From Alcanivorax sp. (GTDB lineage Bacteria; Pseudomonadota; Gammaproteobacteria; Pseudomonadales; Alcanivoracaceae): DNA of 64,000 nucleotides. Position 1 is the first letter of the stretch. Each line of letters begins with the position of its first letter. The stretch is from NCBI RefSeq assembly GCF_002726155.1, contig NZ_PBSH01000031.1, positions 97,572 through 161,571 of the forward strand, written 5' to 3'. Below are positions 15,672-25,690 of this stretch, one piece after another. The position numbers were made by a program, and so were the translations under genes. A model generated the notes under the pieces. It saw only the letters and a list, made by a program, of their open reading frames with translations. It ran no database searches and was not told where the DNA came from.

Positions 15672-16745
15672 ATGGCGCAGGAATCCATCGATAAAAGCCT
15701 GTTACAGACGTTTGTGCCGGTTAACGCCCTGTCCGGAGATCAGCTGGACTGGTTGCTCGACCAGCAGGAAGTGTGCCGCTATGCGTCAGATGATGTCCTT
15801 TTTTCGCTGGGTGATCAGGATAACACCACGATTTATCTGCTCAGTGGCCGGGTAGAGCTCACCGATGAAGAGGGCAAAAGCCATACGGTGAGCGCCGGTG
15901 ATACCGCGTCCTGGCATCCGCTGGAGCACGCACAGCCCCGTCGTAGTACCGCGAAAGCCGTGGGTGAGGTGAGCGTGGTGCGCTTTGACAGCTTCCGGCT
16001 GGACACCATTTTGTCCTGGGACCAGTCGGCGGGTTACGTCATTCTTGATATTAATGCCAACTCCGCCTACCAGAACGACCGGGAATGGATGATCCGGTTG
16101 CTCAAGTCCAAGCTGTTCCACCGGGTGCCGCCGACCAATATTCTGGAAATTTTCCGCCGCCTCAAAGCCACCCGCCACAAAGAAGGTGAGGTGATTATTC
16201 GTCAGGGAGAGGCGGCTGACTGCTGCTATATCCTGAAAGAAGGGGTGTGCGAGGTATCAATTGGTCTGGGCGAGGGCGAGCCGACCCCGGTAGCCATGCT
16301 GGAAGAGGGGCAGTGGTTTGGCGAAGAGGCGCTGTTATCAGGCAAGCCACGTAATGCCACGGTGACCATGGCCACAGACGGGGTGCTGATGAAGCTGGAT
16401 CGGCAGGACTTTGATGCCCTGCTGCGTGAGCCCATCATCAATACCATGCCGGGAGATCAGGTGCTGTCCTCTGCCGAGAAGGGCGCCTGGTGGCTGGATG
16501 TGCGCACCAGTGATGAATTTGACCAGGAGCATCTGGTGGGGGCCACCAACATGCCCCTGAATGTGTTGCGGCTGAAATCCCGCCTGCTGGACCCGGGCAA
16601 GACCTATATCGCCTACTGCGATACCGGGCGACGTAGCGCCACCGCCGCTTTTCTGTTAAAAAACGCCGGCCTGGATGTGATCGTGCTGGATGGCGGCCTG
16701 AATGCCAATGCTGGTACCCTGCACGAGTACCTGACTCAGGGGTAG
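15672..16745 (+). CDS. Protein with two cyclic-nucleotide-binding domains and a rhodanese domain
   Basis: 357 residues in three modules: cNMP-binding fold 1 (about 15-115), cNMP-binding fold 2 (about 140-250, with EGEVIIRQGEAADCCYILKEG and GQWFGEEALLSGKPRNATV) and a C-terminal rhodanese domain (about 265-357). The rhodanese loop YCDTGRRSA carries the active Cys at 316. The FGEEALL...PRNATV segment resembles the phosphate-binding cassette of cNMP domains, so domain 2 may bind nucleotide; domain 1 looks degenerate. There is no DNA-binding domain. It may couple cAMP or c-di-GMP sensing to sulfur transfer or phosphate chemistry, which is inference. nadK follows after 78 bases. Confidence 0.85.
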   Translation: MAQESIDKSLLQTFVPVNALSGDQLDWLLDQQEVCRYASDDVLFSLGDQDNTTIYLLSGRVELTDEEGKSHTVSAGDTASWHPLEHAQPRRSTAKAVGEVSVVRFDSFRLDTILSWDQSAGYVILDINANSAYQNDREWMIRLLKSKLFHRVPPTNILEIFRRLKATRHKEGEVIIRQGEAADCCYILKEGVCEVSIGLGEGEPTPVAMLEEGQWFGEEALLSGKPRNATVTMATDGVLMKLDRQDFDALLREPIINTMPGDQVLSSAEKGAWWLDVRTSDEFDQEHLVGATNMPLNVLRLKSRLLDPGKTYIAYCDTGRRSATAAFLLKNAGLDVIVLDGGLNANAGTLHEYLTQG

Positions 16746-16823
16746 CGCTTGCCGGATGGTGAGACTGCCCGATTTTCGGGTTTCGCATCACCCAACGCAG
16801 CTTTACCTGAATGAGACCCCCCT

Positions 16824-17714
16824 GTGGCGCAAGAGAAATTTCGCAATATCGGATTAATTGCACGGTCGGAAAGTGAGCAGGCGCTCTATTCATTGCGCCA
16901 GCTGATCCATTTTCTGCATGGCCGTGATTGCACCGTCATCCTCGATAAACACATTATCGGCAATCTGCCGGAGATGGGTTTGCAGGCCGCCAGTGCTTCG
17001 CAAATGGGCGAGTCCTGCGATCTGGTAATTGTGGTCGGGGGCGATGGCAGTTTGCTGGGCGCTGCGCGCATTTTGTCCCGCTATAACGTGCCGGTACTGG
17101 GCGTGAACCGCGGCCACCTGGGTTTCCTTACCGATATTCTTCCCTCTGAAATCGAATCCCGGGTCGGTCAGGTGCTGGATGGTGAATACAGCACGGAAAA
17201 GCGCTTCCTGCTGGATCTGGAAGTACGCCGGGGCAAAACCGTGGTGGGTGAGGGCAGCGCCCTGAACGATATCGTGTTGCTGTCGGGTGACAGTGTGCAC
17301 ATGATCGATTTTGAATTGATGATCGATGGGCATTTTGTTTATGGGCAGCGCTCCGATGGCCTGATTATCTCTACACCTACCGGCTCTACCGCCTACGCCT
17401 TGTCCGGCGGCGGGCCCATCATGCATCCCAAGCTTGACGCCATGGTGCTGGTTCCCCTGAATCCCCATACCCTGACCAGCCGCCCGTTGGTCGTGGCCGG
17501 TGACAGTGAAATTAAAATCCACATCACCACGGAAAAAGTACGACCCCTGGTCAGCTGCGATGGCACAGAAGGGATTCGTCTGCAGGTGGATGATGTGATC
17601 GCGATCCGTAAAAAACCGCATCGTCTCCACCTGATTCATCCTCCGGGGCACGATTTTTATCAGGCATGTCGGTCCAAGCTGGGGTGGAGCTCCCGGCCCG
17701 GTGACAGCAACTGA
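16824..17714 (+). CDS. nadK: NAD kinase
   Basis: 296-residue ATP-NAD kinase that phosphorylates NAD to NADP in the cytoplasm. The GGDG motif is in VIVVGGDGSLLGAAR, followed by GVNRGHLGFLTDI. Later NAD-binding segments GEGSALNDIVL and SDGLIISTPTGSTAYALSGGGP are all intact. Length is normal for the family. The start is GTG at 16824; there is no ATG in a suitable position upstream. It may share a transcript with the cNMP/rhodanese gene and with the DUF1315 gene that follows after 66 bases. Confidence 0.95.
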   Translation: MAQEKFRNIGLIARSESEQALYSLRQLIHFLHGRDCTVILDKHIIGNLPEMGLQAASASQMGESCDLVIVVGGDGSLLGAARILSRYNVPVLGVNRGHLGFLTDILPSEIESRVGQVLDGEYSTEKRFLLDLEVRRGKTVVGEGSALNDIVLLSGDSVHMIDFELMIDGHFVYGQRSDGLIISTPTGSTAYALSGGGPIMHPKLDAMVLVPLNPHTLTSRPLVVAGDSEIKIHITTEKVRPLVSCDGTEGIRLQVDDVIAIRKKPHRLHLIHPPGHDFYQACRSKLGWSSRPGDSN

Positions 17715-17780
17715 TGCGGGTTGTCTGTTCGTGTTGCATGAAGCGTGCCGCGTGCTGCGGTTTTTTTGAAGAGTGAAACC

Positions 17781-18053
17781 ATGAGCTACCAAAGTTTTGA
17801 AGACCTTATTGCGTCCATGTCTGCAGAAGCCTGCGACAACATGCGCCGTGCGGTGGAAACCGGGAAGTGGGCGGATGGCCGCGTTTTAACCCGTGAGCAA
17901 AAGGAGCTTTGCCTGCAGGCGGTGATTGCCTGGGAGCAGCAGAACCTGCCGGAAGAGCAGCGCACCGGGTATATGGAGCAGGCCTGCAAGAGCAGTGAAG
18001 AAAAACCGGAAGAACAGCCAGTAATCCTGCGTGGCCCGGATACATTGCAGTAA
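17781..18053 (+). CDS. yeaC: DUF1315 family protein, YeaC-like
   Basis: 90-residue cytoplasmic protein starting MSYQSFEDLIASM. The conserved core RRAVETGKWADGRVLTREQKE followed by LCLQAVIAWE is characteristic of DUF1315 (E. coli YeaC). A longer frame begins 12 codons earlier, but the family starts at the MSYQSF methionine, which has a GAAG-type ribosome site. The C-terminal tail (EEKPEEQP) is acidic and probably disordered. Function is unknown in the family. Confidence 0.8.
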   Translation: MSYQSFEDLIASMSAEACDNMRRAVETGKWADGRVLTREQKELCLQAVIAWEQQNLPEEQRTGYMEQACKSSEEKPEEQPVILRGPDTLQ

Positions 18054-18190
18054 ACATATTTTAATTATTTGAATACTTTTCGTCGGTGACCGGCGAGTCG
18101 TCCCTGAAAAAACGCCTGCCGGCGTTTCCCGCCATTATTTTTCTGTTCCGCGCGTTTGTGGAAAAACGGAATTAATGTATTCTTCCTAGA

Positions 18191-18213
18191 AACCTCACTT
18201 CGGTAGTGGGGTT
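18191..18213. other. Stem-loop upstream of the lipase gene
   Basis: A 9-bp stem AACCTCACT / AGTGGGGTT (one T-G pair) with a 5-base loop lies about 120 bases before the lipase start. There is no T-tract. It could be a 5' leader structure or the end of the nadK-yeaC transcript. Confidence 0.4.
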
Positions 18214-18334
18214 AGCGTAGGCACAAATAATTCGTTTGGCTAAAGAGCCTTCTGCTGCTTGTATCAAGCCCCCCCTGAGTGTAAGTGCAGGCAACGGCAG
18301 GAATTAGATAATAAAAAGTGGTTTGGGAGAGATC

Positions 18335-20719
18335 ATGAATACTTATAAAAAGGTACTGCCTCTGGCAGTGGCTATGGCACTGGCTGCCTGTGGCGGCGGG
18401 AGCGACACGGTACCGGACCAGAGCGAAGGGGCCACCTTCCTTGGTACTTACCCGAAATTTAACCCTGTCACATCGGATCTGCCTCTTAACACTGATCTGA
18501 TTTTTGCCGATGCGTCCACCAGTGATGGCACGGCGAATGTTGGCGTGCCGGATAACGCGATCGAAGCTGCTGTTAATAGCCTGGATGGTTTTTCGGTTAC
18601 GGCCTATTTTGATATCGCCTTCGCTGGCGGTTCTATTGACCCCGACAGTATCTGTACCCCGGTTCAAGCCGCCATGGGGGCCATGTGCCAGCCAAATGTT
18701 TTTCTTATTCCTCTTGATACCTCGGGCGGTGACGGTGATGCGCTGAACCCCGGCAATATTGTTGGCGTCGATATGGCTGCACTGGCAACGACGGCATACT
18801 CGGCCTCAACGGCATCGGTGGATGGCGGCACTGATAACGTGCTGCGTATCACTCCGGCCATTCCGCTGATGGCGAAAAGCAAGTATCTGGTGTTTGTAAC
18901 TGATGGCTTGCTGAACTCTCAGGGCGACCCTGTTGGCGGTTCTGCCTCCTACCAGTTAATGGGGGCCGATGCTCCTCCAGTGCCAGCCAGCCTGGCACCT
19001 GTGCGTGGCGCTGTTCAGGGATGGGAAACCATTGCTGGTGGCGTGCTGTTTGCCAATGGTCTGGCTGCCGATCCGGTATCCGCGAAAGACTCTGTGGTGA
19101 TTTCCTACACCTTTACGACTACGGATCCTCTGACTCCGCTGGTTGCCATGGCGGCGCCTCGTGCGGCAGTGACCCAAGCCCAGATTGATGCCGGCCAGGA
19201 TCCGATGGTGGCTGCAGGTAACGCCGCAGATCTGGAAACAAACGGGCTGTTGAGCACACCGAAAGCGCGTTTCGTTGACGTCAATGCCGCCACCGGTTTG
19301 GATTTCAGTACCCTGACTCAGGGAGCGCTGGCTGCTGATGCTGGTAAGCTGTATACCGGTGCCATTGAGCTTCCCTATTATCTGAAGGCGCCGGCCAGTG
19401 CCTCTGATCTGAGCTTCCTGCAAACATCTTGGACTGCGGACCAGGTTCTCGGCTCGCAGCTGGGAGAGGGTGTGCCGCCCATGGATGTGGACGGTTCATT
19501 CAATGTGACTTACCGCTATCCGTTTGCGGCGCGAATGGGTAACGAAACTGTACCTCTGCAGGTAACCTTGCCGAACCCGGCAAGCCAGCCGGCAGAACTT
19601 GGCGGTGCCACCTGTGCGAATGTCCGCGATAGCTCGGGTTACCCCACGGTTATCTATGTGCACGGCATTACCAGTGACCGGACCTCGGTAATGGCGCTGG
19701 GCCACACACTGGCGTCCAAGTGTGTGGCGACAGTGGCCATTGACCTTCCGGTTCACGGTGTTCCGGCCAACAGTGCCTTTGCTGGTGCGCTCAATGTGGA
19801 AAACAGCGCGTTGATCCCGTTCTCTACGCTGTATGGCGATACCCTGCGTGAGCGGCACTTTAATGTGGCCCAGGATGCTGCGGGCAATCCGGCGCCGATG
19901 AACTTTACTAACCCTACCGCTCTTGACGGTGCGGGTGCATGGTTTATCAACCTTGCTGACCTGACCAATACTCGTGACAACCTGCGCCAATCGGTTATGG
20001 ATCTGCTGAACCTGAATGCGAGCATTCAGGCGATCAGTGATCTGGATATCGATGGCAACGGTTCGCTTGATGTGGATAACGTGACGGTTGTTGGCGCTTC
20101 ATTGGGCACCATCGTTGGTTCGGTGTTCACCACAGTTAACCAGATTGCCATGGGCAACGATGCCAGCTTCGGCAGCAACCTGAACGCGATCCAGGGTTTC
20201 GTAGGGTCCGTTGGCGGTACGCAACTGGCTCACCTGCTGAATAATTCCGATACCTTCGCACCGCGTATCCAGGCAGGGCTTGCCGCCAATGGCGTTCAAG
20301 TCGGCACGTCGGACTACGAGAAGTTCCTGTATGTGGCGCAAAGCACGGTGTCGTCCGGTGATCCGGTGAATTTCGCGGCGACCCTTGGCACTCTTGGGGT
20401 ACCGGTTTTGCTCCAGCAGGTTAATGGTGACACCGTTGTACCCAATGGTGATGCATCGTTGCCTTTGATGGGGACAGATGGTCTGTCTTCTCTGGTAGGC
20501 GCTGTGCAACTGACACCGGGTGAGCAAGATGTTTCCGGCACCCCGGGCATCGTCAAGATGACCGCTGGTGGCCATGGTTCGTTGCTGACGCCTTCTGGTG
20601 GTGCGCCTCAGGTAACGGCGGAGCTTCAGACCCAGGCGGTGAGCTTCATTCTCTCGGGTGGTGCACAAACGGCCGTGGGTGCAGCTGCGCCGGCGGATGT
20701 GGAAACTCCAGCTCCCTGA
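18335..20719 (+). CDS. Extracellular lipase/lysophospholipase lipoprotein, VolA/Pla-1 type
   Basis: 794-residue lipoprotein with signal peptide and lipobox LAAC (Cys19). The N-terminal two thirds match the bacterial virulence-factor lipase N-terminal domain (KYLVFVTDGL, PYYLKAP and FNVTYRYPFAARMG segments). The C-terminal half is an alpha/beta hydrolase with VIYVHGITSDRT and nucleophile elbow GASLG (Ser589); HGSLLTPSG is a candidate catalytic His region. Relatives are surface lipases or lysophospholipases in Vibrio (VolA) and Aeromonas. The start was moved four codons downstream of the longest frame because GGGAGA lies correctly before the ATG at 18335. The substrate, probably phospholipid or storage lipid, is inferred. 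Confidence 0.85.
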   Translation: MNTYKKVLPLAVAMALAACGGGSDTVPDQSEGATFLGTYPKFNPVTSDLPLNTDLIFADASTSDGTANVGVPDNAIEAAVNSLDGFSVTAYFDIAFAGGSIDPDSICTPVQAAMGAMCQPNVFLIPLDTSGGDGDALNPGNIVGVDMAALATTAYSASTASVDGGTDNVLRITPAIPLMAKSKYLVFVTDGLLNSQGDPVGGSASYQLMGADAPPVPASLAPVRGAVQGWETIAGGVLFANGLAADPVSAKDSVVISYTFTTTDPLTPLVAMAAPRAAVTQAQIDAGQDPMVAAGNAADLETNGLLSTPKARFVDVNAATGLDFSTLTQGALAADAGKLYTGAIELPYYLKAPASASDLSFLQTSWTADQVLGSQLGEGVPPMDVDGSFNVTYRYPFAARMGNETVPLQVTLPNPASQPAELGGATCANVRDSSGYPTVIYVHGITSDRTSVMALGHTLASKCVATVAIDLPVHGVPANSAFAGALNVENSALIPFSTLYGDTLRERHFNVAQDAAGNPAPMNFTNPTALDGAGAWFINLADLTNTRDNLRQSVMDLLNLNASIQAISDLDIDGNGSLDVDNVTVVGASLGTIVGSVFTTVNQIAMGNDASFGSNLNAIQGFVGSVGGTQLAHLLNNSDTFAPRIQAGLAANGVQVGTSDYEKFLYVAQSTVSSGDPVNFAATLGTLGVPVLLQQVNGDTVVPNGDASLPLMGTDGLSSLVGAVQLTPGEQDVSGTPGIVKMTAGGHGSLLTPSGGAPQVTAELQTQAVSFILSGGAQTAVGAAAPADVETPAP

Positions 20720-20741
20720 TTCACAGTTAGTCTCCAATAAA

Positions 20742-20773
20742 CGACAACACCCCGCCTCGGCGGGGTGTTGTCG
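20742..20773. terminator. Strong palindromic terminator-like hairpin
   Basis: A perfect 15-base inverted repeat (CGACAACACCCCGCC and its complement) is separated by two bases and lies 22 bases after the lipase stop. The T-tract is weak (TCGTTCTGG), but the stem is long and GC-rich, so it probably separates the lipase from pepN. Confidence 0.7.
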
Positions 20774-20825
20774 TTCTGGGCTAACGATTAAGATGGCGGT
20801 TCCCGTGATTTGTCAGGAGCAGTAG

Positions 20826-23447
20826 ATGGAAACCGCGCACAGTGCAGTCAAGACTACCCGTCTGGTGGATTACCAGCCGCCGGCCTATCTGGTCGATAGT
20901 GTGGCACTGGATGTAGATATTCGCGATGGTGTGACCACGGTGACCAGTAGTCTGTCTCTGCGTCGCAATCCCGCCTTTCCTGACGCCACAGTAATGATCT
21001 TCAACGGTGAAAGCCTCCTCTTACGCACCCTGGCGCTGGATGATGTGGTGCTCGATAGTGACCGCTATCACTATGAAAACGGCCTGTTAACCGTCGAGGG
21101 ATTGCCTGAAGCCTGTGTGCTCACCTCCGTGGTCGATATCGAGCCGGAAAAAAACACCGCGCTGGAAGGGCTGTATCAGTCCAACGGAATGTATTGCACC
21201 CAGTGTGAAGCGGAAGGCTTTCGCCACATTACCTTTTTCCCGGATCGCCCGGATGTGCTGGCCCGGTTCACTACCACCGTGCGGGCTGATAAAGCCCGTT
21301 ATCCGTTGTTACTCTCCAACGGTAATCCCGTGGCCTGGGGGGAAGAAGAGGAAGGCGGGAACGGTCGCCACTGGGTGACCTGGGAAGACCCGTTCCCGAA
21401 ACCCTGTTATCTGTTTGCGCTCGTAGCCGGAGACCTGGCGTGCCTGGAGGGCACTTTCGTGACGGTTTCCGGGCGCAAGGTGGCATTGCGCTTGTATGCC
21501 GAGCACCGTGATCTGGACAAGCTGGACCATGCCATGGCGTCGCTGAAAAACGCCATGCGCTGGGATGAGCAGGTTTACGGCCGGGAATACGATCTGGATA
21601 TCTACATGATCGTGGCGGTCAGCCATTTCAATATGGGTGCCATGGAAAATAAGGGTCTGAATATTTTCAACACCTCCTGTGTGCTGGCGCATCCCTCCAC
21701 TACCACAGACGCAGGTTTCCAGCGGGTGGAATCTGTGGTGGCTCACGAATACTTCCATAACTGGTCCGGTAATCGGGTGACCTGTCGCGACTGGTTCCAG
21801 CTAAGCCTGAAGGAAGGGTTTACGGTCTTTCGCGATCAGCAGTTTTCGGCTGACATGAATTCCGCTGCCGTTCAGCGGGTGGAGAACGTGGATTTCCTGG
21901 TGAACCACCAATTCCCGGAAGATCAGGGGCCCATGGCCCACGCAGTTCGCCCGGAGGAATATCAGAAAATTGATAATTTCTACACCCTGACCATTTATGA
22001 AAAGGGCGCGGAAATTGTTCGCATGCAGTATCACTTGCTGGGGGCGGAGAATTTCCGCAAGGCTACAGACCATTATTTCCAGGCGAATGATGGCAAAGCG
22101 GTAACCTGTGATGACTTCGTGGCCAGCATGGAGGCCGTTTCCGGCCGTGATCTGGGCCAGTTCAAGCGCTGGTACAGCCAGGCGGGTACGCCAATACTGA
22201 CCGTTACAGATGAGTACCGTGACGGGCAGTATCATCTTACTTTTCGTCAACATACTCCTGCCACCCCCGGTCAGGAGGACAAGCAGCCGTTGGTGATCCC
22301 CATCCGCCTGGCCCTTCTGGATAAACAGGGTGCGCCCTGTGCTCTGGACGCGAGCGGGCAAGGCGAGCGGGTCATCATCGTGGATAAGGCACAAGATACT
22401 GTGTCCTTCTCCGTGCCAGAAGGCGTGACGCCTTCGTTGCTGCGTGGTTTCTCCGCCCCGGTGGTGCTGGATTATGACTACACGCCGGCGCAGCTGGCAC
22501 GCCTGCTGGCGTATGACAGTGATGGCTATTGTCGATGGAATGCGGCTCAGCGCCTTTACTTCGCCGCCCTGGATCGGCTGGTGGCTGAGCCCGGGGAGGC
22601 GAATGCAGAAGCTGCGGCGCTGGTTCCTGTGCTGGAGCAAGTCATCGCACGCAGCGATGAAGACCCCGCTCAGGCCGCGCTGTTGCTCACCTTGCCCAGT
22701 GAAGTGGCATTGGGTGACCGGCATACCCCCTTGAACCCAGCATCCATTCACTTGGCGCATCGCGCCATGAAACGGGCATTGGGTAAGGCCTTGCAGGCAC
22801 ACTGGCTGTCTCTGGCAGAAAATCTGCTGGCGACGGAGTTGAGCATGGATGGCCGTGCCATGGGGCGGCGGCAATTGCGTAATCTGGCGCTGGACTTTTT
22901 AGCAGCAGGCGAACATGACGAAGCAGGGCGCTTGGCGGTGGAATTGTTTGAGCTTCCCCTGTGCATGAGTGAAGAGTTGGGGGCGCTGAAGGTGCTGGTG
23001 CACCATGACTTGCCAGGGGCAGACCAGGCTCTGGCGCAGTTTGCTGAACGGTGGCAGGACGAAGCACTGGTGATGGATCAGTGGTTCGCGGTGCAGGCCA
23101 CTGTGCCGGGCGAGCAGACCGTCGATCGGGTCAATGGCTTGCTGGAGCATCCTGCCTTTGACTGGAAAACGCCGAACCGGGTGCGGGCTCTGGTGGGAAC
23201 ATTCACCAATGGCAACCCGTCGGCCTTCCATGCGGAAAATGGAGCGGGGTACCGCTTGTTTGCCCAGGCGCTGACCCGGTTGGATGCGATCAACCCACAG
23301 GTGGCGGCCCGCCTGGCCAATGGGGCGGCGCGCCTGCCGAAGCTCGAACCGCAGCGGCGGGAGCGGCTGGCAGAGGTGCTTTCCGGAGTGCAAAAAAGTG
23401 CATCGGATAACGTGGTAGAGGTGCTGGGCCGCATCCTGTCATCCTGA
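20826..23447 (+). CDS. pepN: Aminopeptidase N (M1 family)
   Basis: 873-residue zinc metallo-aminopeptidase. The GAMEN substrate-binding motif is at residues 271-275. The zinc motif HEYFH is at 307-311, and the third ligand Glu is at about 330 in LKEGF. A C-terminal helical domain follows, as in E. coli PepN; length matches that enzyme (about 870). It removes N-terminal residues from peptides in the cytoplasm. An AGGAGCAGT ribosome site precedes the ATG. It stands alone between the strong hairpin upstream and a 230-base gap downstream. Confidence 0.95.
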   Translation: METAHSAVKTTRLVDYQPPAYLVDSVALDVDIRDGVTTVTSSLSLRRNPAFPDATVMIFNGESLLLRTLALDDVVLDSDRYHYENGLLTVEGLPEACVLTSVVDIEPEKNTALEGLYQSNGMYCTQCEAEGFRHITFFPDRPDVLARFTTTVRADKARYPLLLSNGNPVAWGEEEEGGNGRHWVTWEDPFPKPCYLFALVAGDLACLEGTFVTVSGRKVALRLYAEHRDLDKLDHAMASLKNAMRWDEQVYGREYDLDIYMIVAVSHFNMGAMENKGLNIFNTSCVLAHPSTTTDAGFQRVESVVAHEYFHNWSGNRVTCRDWFQLSLKEGFTVFRDQQFSADMNSAAVQRVENVDFLVNHQFPEDQGPMAHAVRPEEYQKIDNFYTLTIYEKGAEIVRMQYHLLGAENFRKATDHYFQANDGKAVTCDDFVASMEAVSGRDLGQFKRWYSQAGTPILTVTDEYRDGQYHLTFRQHTPATPGQEDKQPLVIPIRLALLDKQGAPCALDASGQGERVIIVDKAQDTVSFSVPEGVTPSLLRGFSAPVVLDYDYTPAQLARLLAYDSDGYCRWNAAQRLYFAALDRLVAEPGEANAEAAALVPVLEQVIARSDEDPAQAALLLTLPSEVALGDRHTPLNPASIHLAHRAMKRALGKALQAHWLSLAENLLATELSMDGRAMGRRQLRNLALDFLAAGEHDEAGRLAVELFELPLCMSEELGALKVLVHHDLPGADQALAQFAERWQDEALVMDQWFAVQATVPGEQTVDRVNGLLEHPAFDWKTPNRVRALVGTFTNGNPSAFHAENGAGYRLFAQALTRLDAINPQVAARLANGAARLPKLEPQRRERLAEVLSGVQKSASDNVVEVLGRILSS

Positions 23448-23650
23448 TTCCGGGGGCACCGCCGGATGGGCTTGTACGGGGCGAATTAGGGGATGACCGG
23501 CTAGTCGTTAATAATAGAGTACACAGGGGATTTATTTTTTTTCCTGATGTGTAAGAATTATGCATTAGCTCGGGCGGTGGTTTGTATCAGGAAGAATGAT
23601 GGGACCTGCTGCAAATGGGAGCTACTGTTGCCCGAGTAAAAAACAATAAA

Positions 23651-23664
23651 GCCATGCGCATGGC
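23651..23664. promoter_or_regulatory. Perfect 14-bp palindrome before the DUF1302 gene
   Basis: GCCATGCGCATGGC lies 15 bases before the start codon at 23680, just upstream of the GGAG ribosome site. It could be an operator or an mRNA hairpin that blocks the ribosome site; the sequence does not decide between these. Confidence 0.4.
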
Positions 23665-23679
23665 AATTCGGAGAGCTAC

Positions 23680-25683
23680 ATGAATAATAATCACCTGCGT
23701 AAAACCAGGCTGGCTATGGCTGTTGCCAGCATCACTGCCCTTACCGGACTATCCCTTCCTGCTTCAGCGGTCCAGCTGGACTTCGAGAATCCTGACTGGG
23801 CAGGGCGACTGGATACGACTGTGTCTGTTGGTGCCCTGTTCCGGACGGAGGGGCAGGATTCCATGCTTGCCGCCACCGGTGACGTGGTGGATATGACCAA
23901 GGCCGGTTATGGTTCTCAGATCAACAAGAACGATGCCAACAATAACTACGATACCGGTCTGGCTTCTCTGGTGTACAAAATTACTCCGGAACTGGATCTG
24001 AGCTGGCAGGGCAAGTACGGCATGTTCCTGCGTGGTACCGCCTTTTATGATCAGGTGATTATGGGGGGCGATCATGACGGTGGTGTTCTGAATGCGTCTG
24101 CCCCGTATGTACCTGGAAATGGTTTTAGCCGTTACGCAACCTATTCGGATTATGCCAACAATGGCACCGGCGATGACTTTACCCGTGATGCCGAGCGCTA
24201 TGCCGGCCAGCGTGCGCGTATGCTGGATGCGTATGTGTGGGGCAACTTCGATATGTTCGACCGCCCCCTGAACGTGCGTCTTGGCCAGCAGGTGATTAAC
24301 TGGGGTGAGGCGCTGTTCATGCAGAATGGTGTTAACACCGCCAACTACTTTGATCTGAATGCCTTGCGCCTGCCGGGTTCTGAAATCAAAGAAGCCTTGC
24401 TTCCCCTCAATAGCTTGTACTTCTCCTACGGCTTGACCTTCAATGCCACCCTTGAGGCGTTCTACCAGCTGGACTGGAAGAACTCTGAAGACGCGCCAAC
24501 GGGGACATACTTCTCCACCCATGATGCCTTCCCGGGCAAGGGCGCAGACAACGTAATCATTGACGGGCGGGTGGTGGCTCTGGGTGCCAATGCTCCGGGT
24601 CTTGAAGGCGCCTTTGCAGGTTATACCGCACTCAACTACTCCGACTATCAATACGAAGCGACTCAGGTCACGGTAGATCGTATCCGGGACAAGGAAGCAT
24701 CAGACAGTGGTCAGTTCGGCCTGGCATATCGTTATTTTGCTGAAGGCCTTAATGGCACGGAGTTCGCGCTGTATTACACCCGCACCCATGCGAAGACGCC
24801 GGTCGTGGGCGCTCGTCTGAATAATGTCCAGGCTGCACAAGGTGGTGGCGCAGCAGCGATGCCATTGATTATCGACACCGCAGAATATCAGATGGCGTAC
24901 GCCGAAGATCAGGACATGATCGGTGGTAGCTTTAACACCAGCATTGGTAGCATGTCGCTGGCCGGTGAGATTGCTTACCGTCCCAAGCGTGCGATTATCA
25001 ACGAAGCAGGCGATGACCTGATTTCTGCCCTGGCAGGAGCCGCGGGTAAATCCGCAGGTTTGTTGGGCCCTGATACTGTCGTGAGAATAGAAGATCTGAC
25101 CGGCCACTGTGTGCGTGCAGAAATGGGCGGAAGCTGTCTGTCCGGCGATACAGTGGTCACAGATAGTGCGCTCTATTACTTCTATGACGAAGTGGAAAGC
25201 TACAACGGCTCTCTGGTCAGCATCTTTAACTTCGGTCCTACATTCGGTTCTGATGGCCTCATCGCCTTGCTGGAGCTGGGTGTTGAGCACATCGAAGGCC
25301 TGGAAAGCCCGGATGAAGAATACAACTCAACAGCGGCAATTCTGGAATCAGAAGCACAGATCCTGAGCCCGGATGATCCGAACAAGTACAACCTGGACCC
25401 CACTTCCTGGGGCTACCGTGCGGTGCTGAAGGCGGATTACAGTAACGTTTTCGCGGGTGTTTCCATGAGCCCAAGTGTACGTTTTGCCCATGATGTAAAC
25501 GGTAACTCTCCGATTGGCGGCAACTTTATGGAAGATCGTAAAGCAGCCACCCTGGGCGTGAGTTTCCTGTACTTGAACAACCTGGAAGTGGCCATGTCTG
25601 GCACCACCTTCTGGGGCGCCAAATATTCCAACAAACTGGCCGACCGGAACAACGCTTCGGTTTCTGTTAAGTACTCTTTCTAA
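23680..25683 (+). CDS. DUF1302 outer-membrane protein
   Basis: 667-residue exported protein with a signal peptide of about 30 residues ending LPASA. The DUF1302 signature is clear near the N-terminus (LDFENPDWAGRLDTTVSVG), as are WGNFDMFDRPLNVRLGQQVINWGEALF and, at the C-terminus, SVKYSF. Alternating aromatic/polar strands and the terminal Phe indicate an outer-membrane beta-barrel. DUF1302 proteins occur with DUF1329 proteins in hydrocarbon- and sterol-degrading bacteria, but their cargo is unknown. It is the first gene of a four-gene operon (DUF1302, DUF1329, YCF48, RND). An attenuator-like hairpin follows directly. Confidence 0.85.
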   Translation: MNNNHLRKTRLAMAVASITALTGLSLPASAVQLDFENPDWAGRLDTTVSVGALFRTEGQDSMLAATGDVVDMTKAGYGSQINKNDANNNYDTGLASLVYKITPELDLSWQGKYGMFLRGTAFYDQVIMGGDHDGGVLNASAPYVPGNGFSRYATYSDYANNGTGDDFTRDAERYAGQRARMLDAYVWGNFDMFDRPLNVRLGQQVINWGEALFMQNGVNTANYFDLNALRLPGSEIKEALLPLNSLYFSYGLTFNATLEAFYQLDWKNSEDAPTGTYFSTHDAFPGKGADNVIIDGRVVALGANAPGLEGAFAGYTALNYSDYQYEATQVTVDRIRDKEASDSGQFGLAYRYFAEGLNGTEFALYYTRTHAKTPVVGARLNNVQAAQGGGAAAMPLIIDTAEYQMAYAEDQDMIGGSFNTSIGSMSLAGEIAYRPKRAIINEAGDDLISALAGAAGKSAGLLGPDTVVRIEDLTGHCVRAEMGGSCLSGDTVVTDSALYYFYDEVESYNGSLVSIFNFGPTFGSDGLIALLELGVEHIEGLESPDEEYNSTAAILESEAQILSPDDPNKYNLDPTSWGYRAVLKADYSNVFAGVSMSPSVRFAHDVNGNSPIGGNFMEDRKAATLGVSFLYLNNLEVAMSGTTFWGAKYSNKLADRNNASVSVKYSF

Positions 25684-25690
25684 TTTGTTC

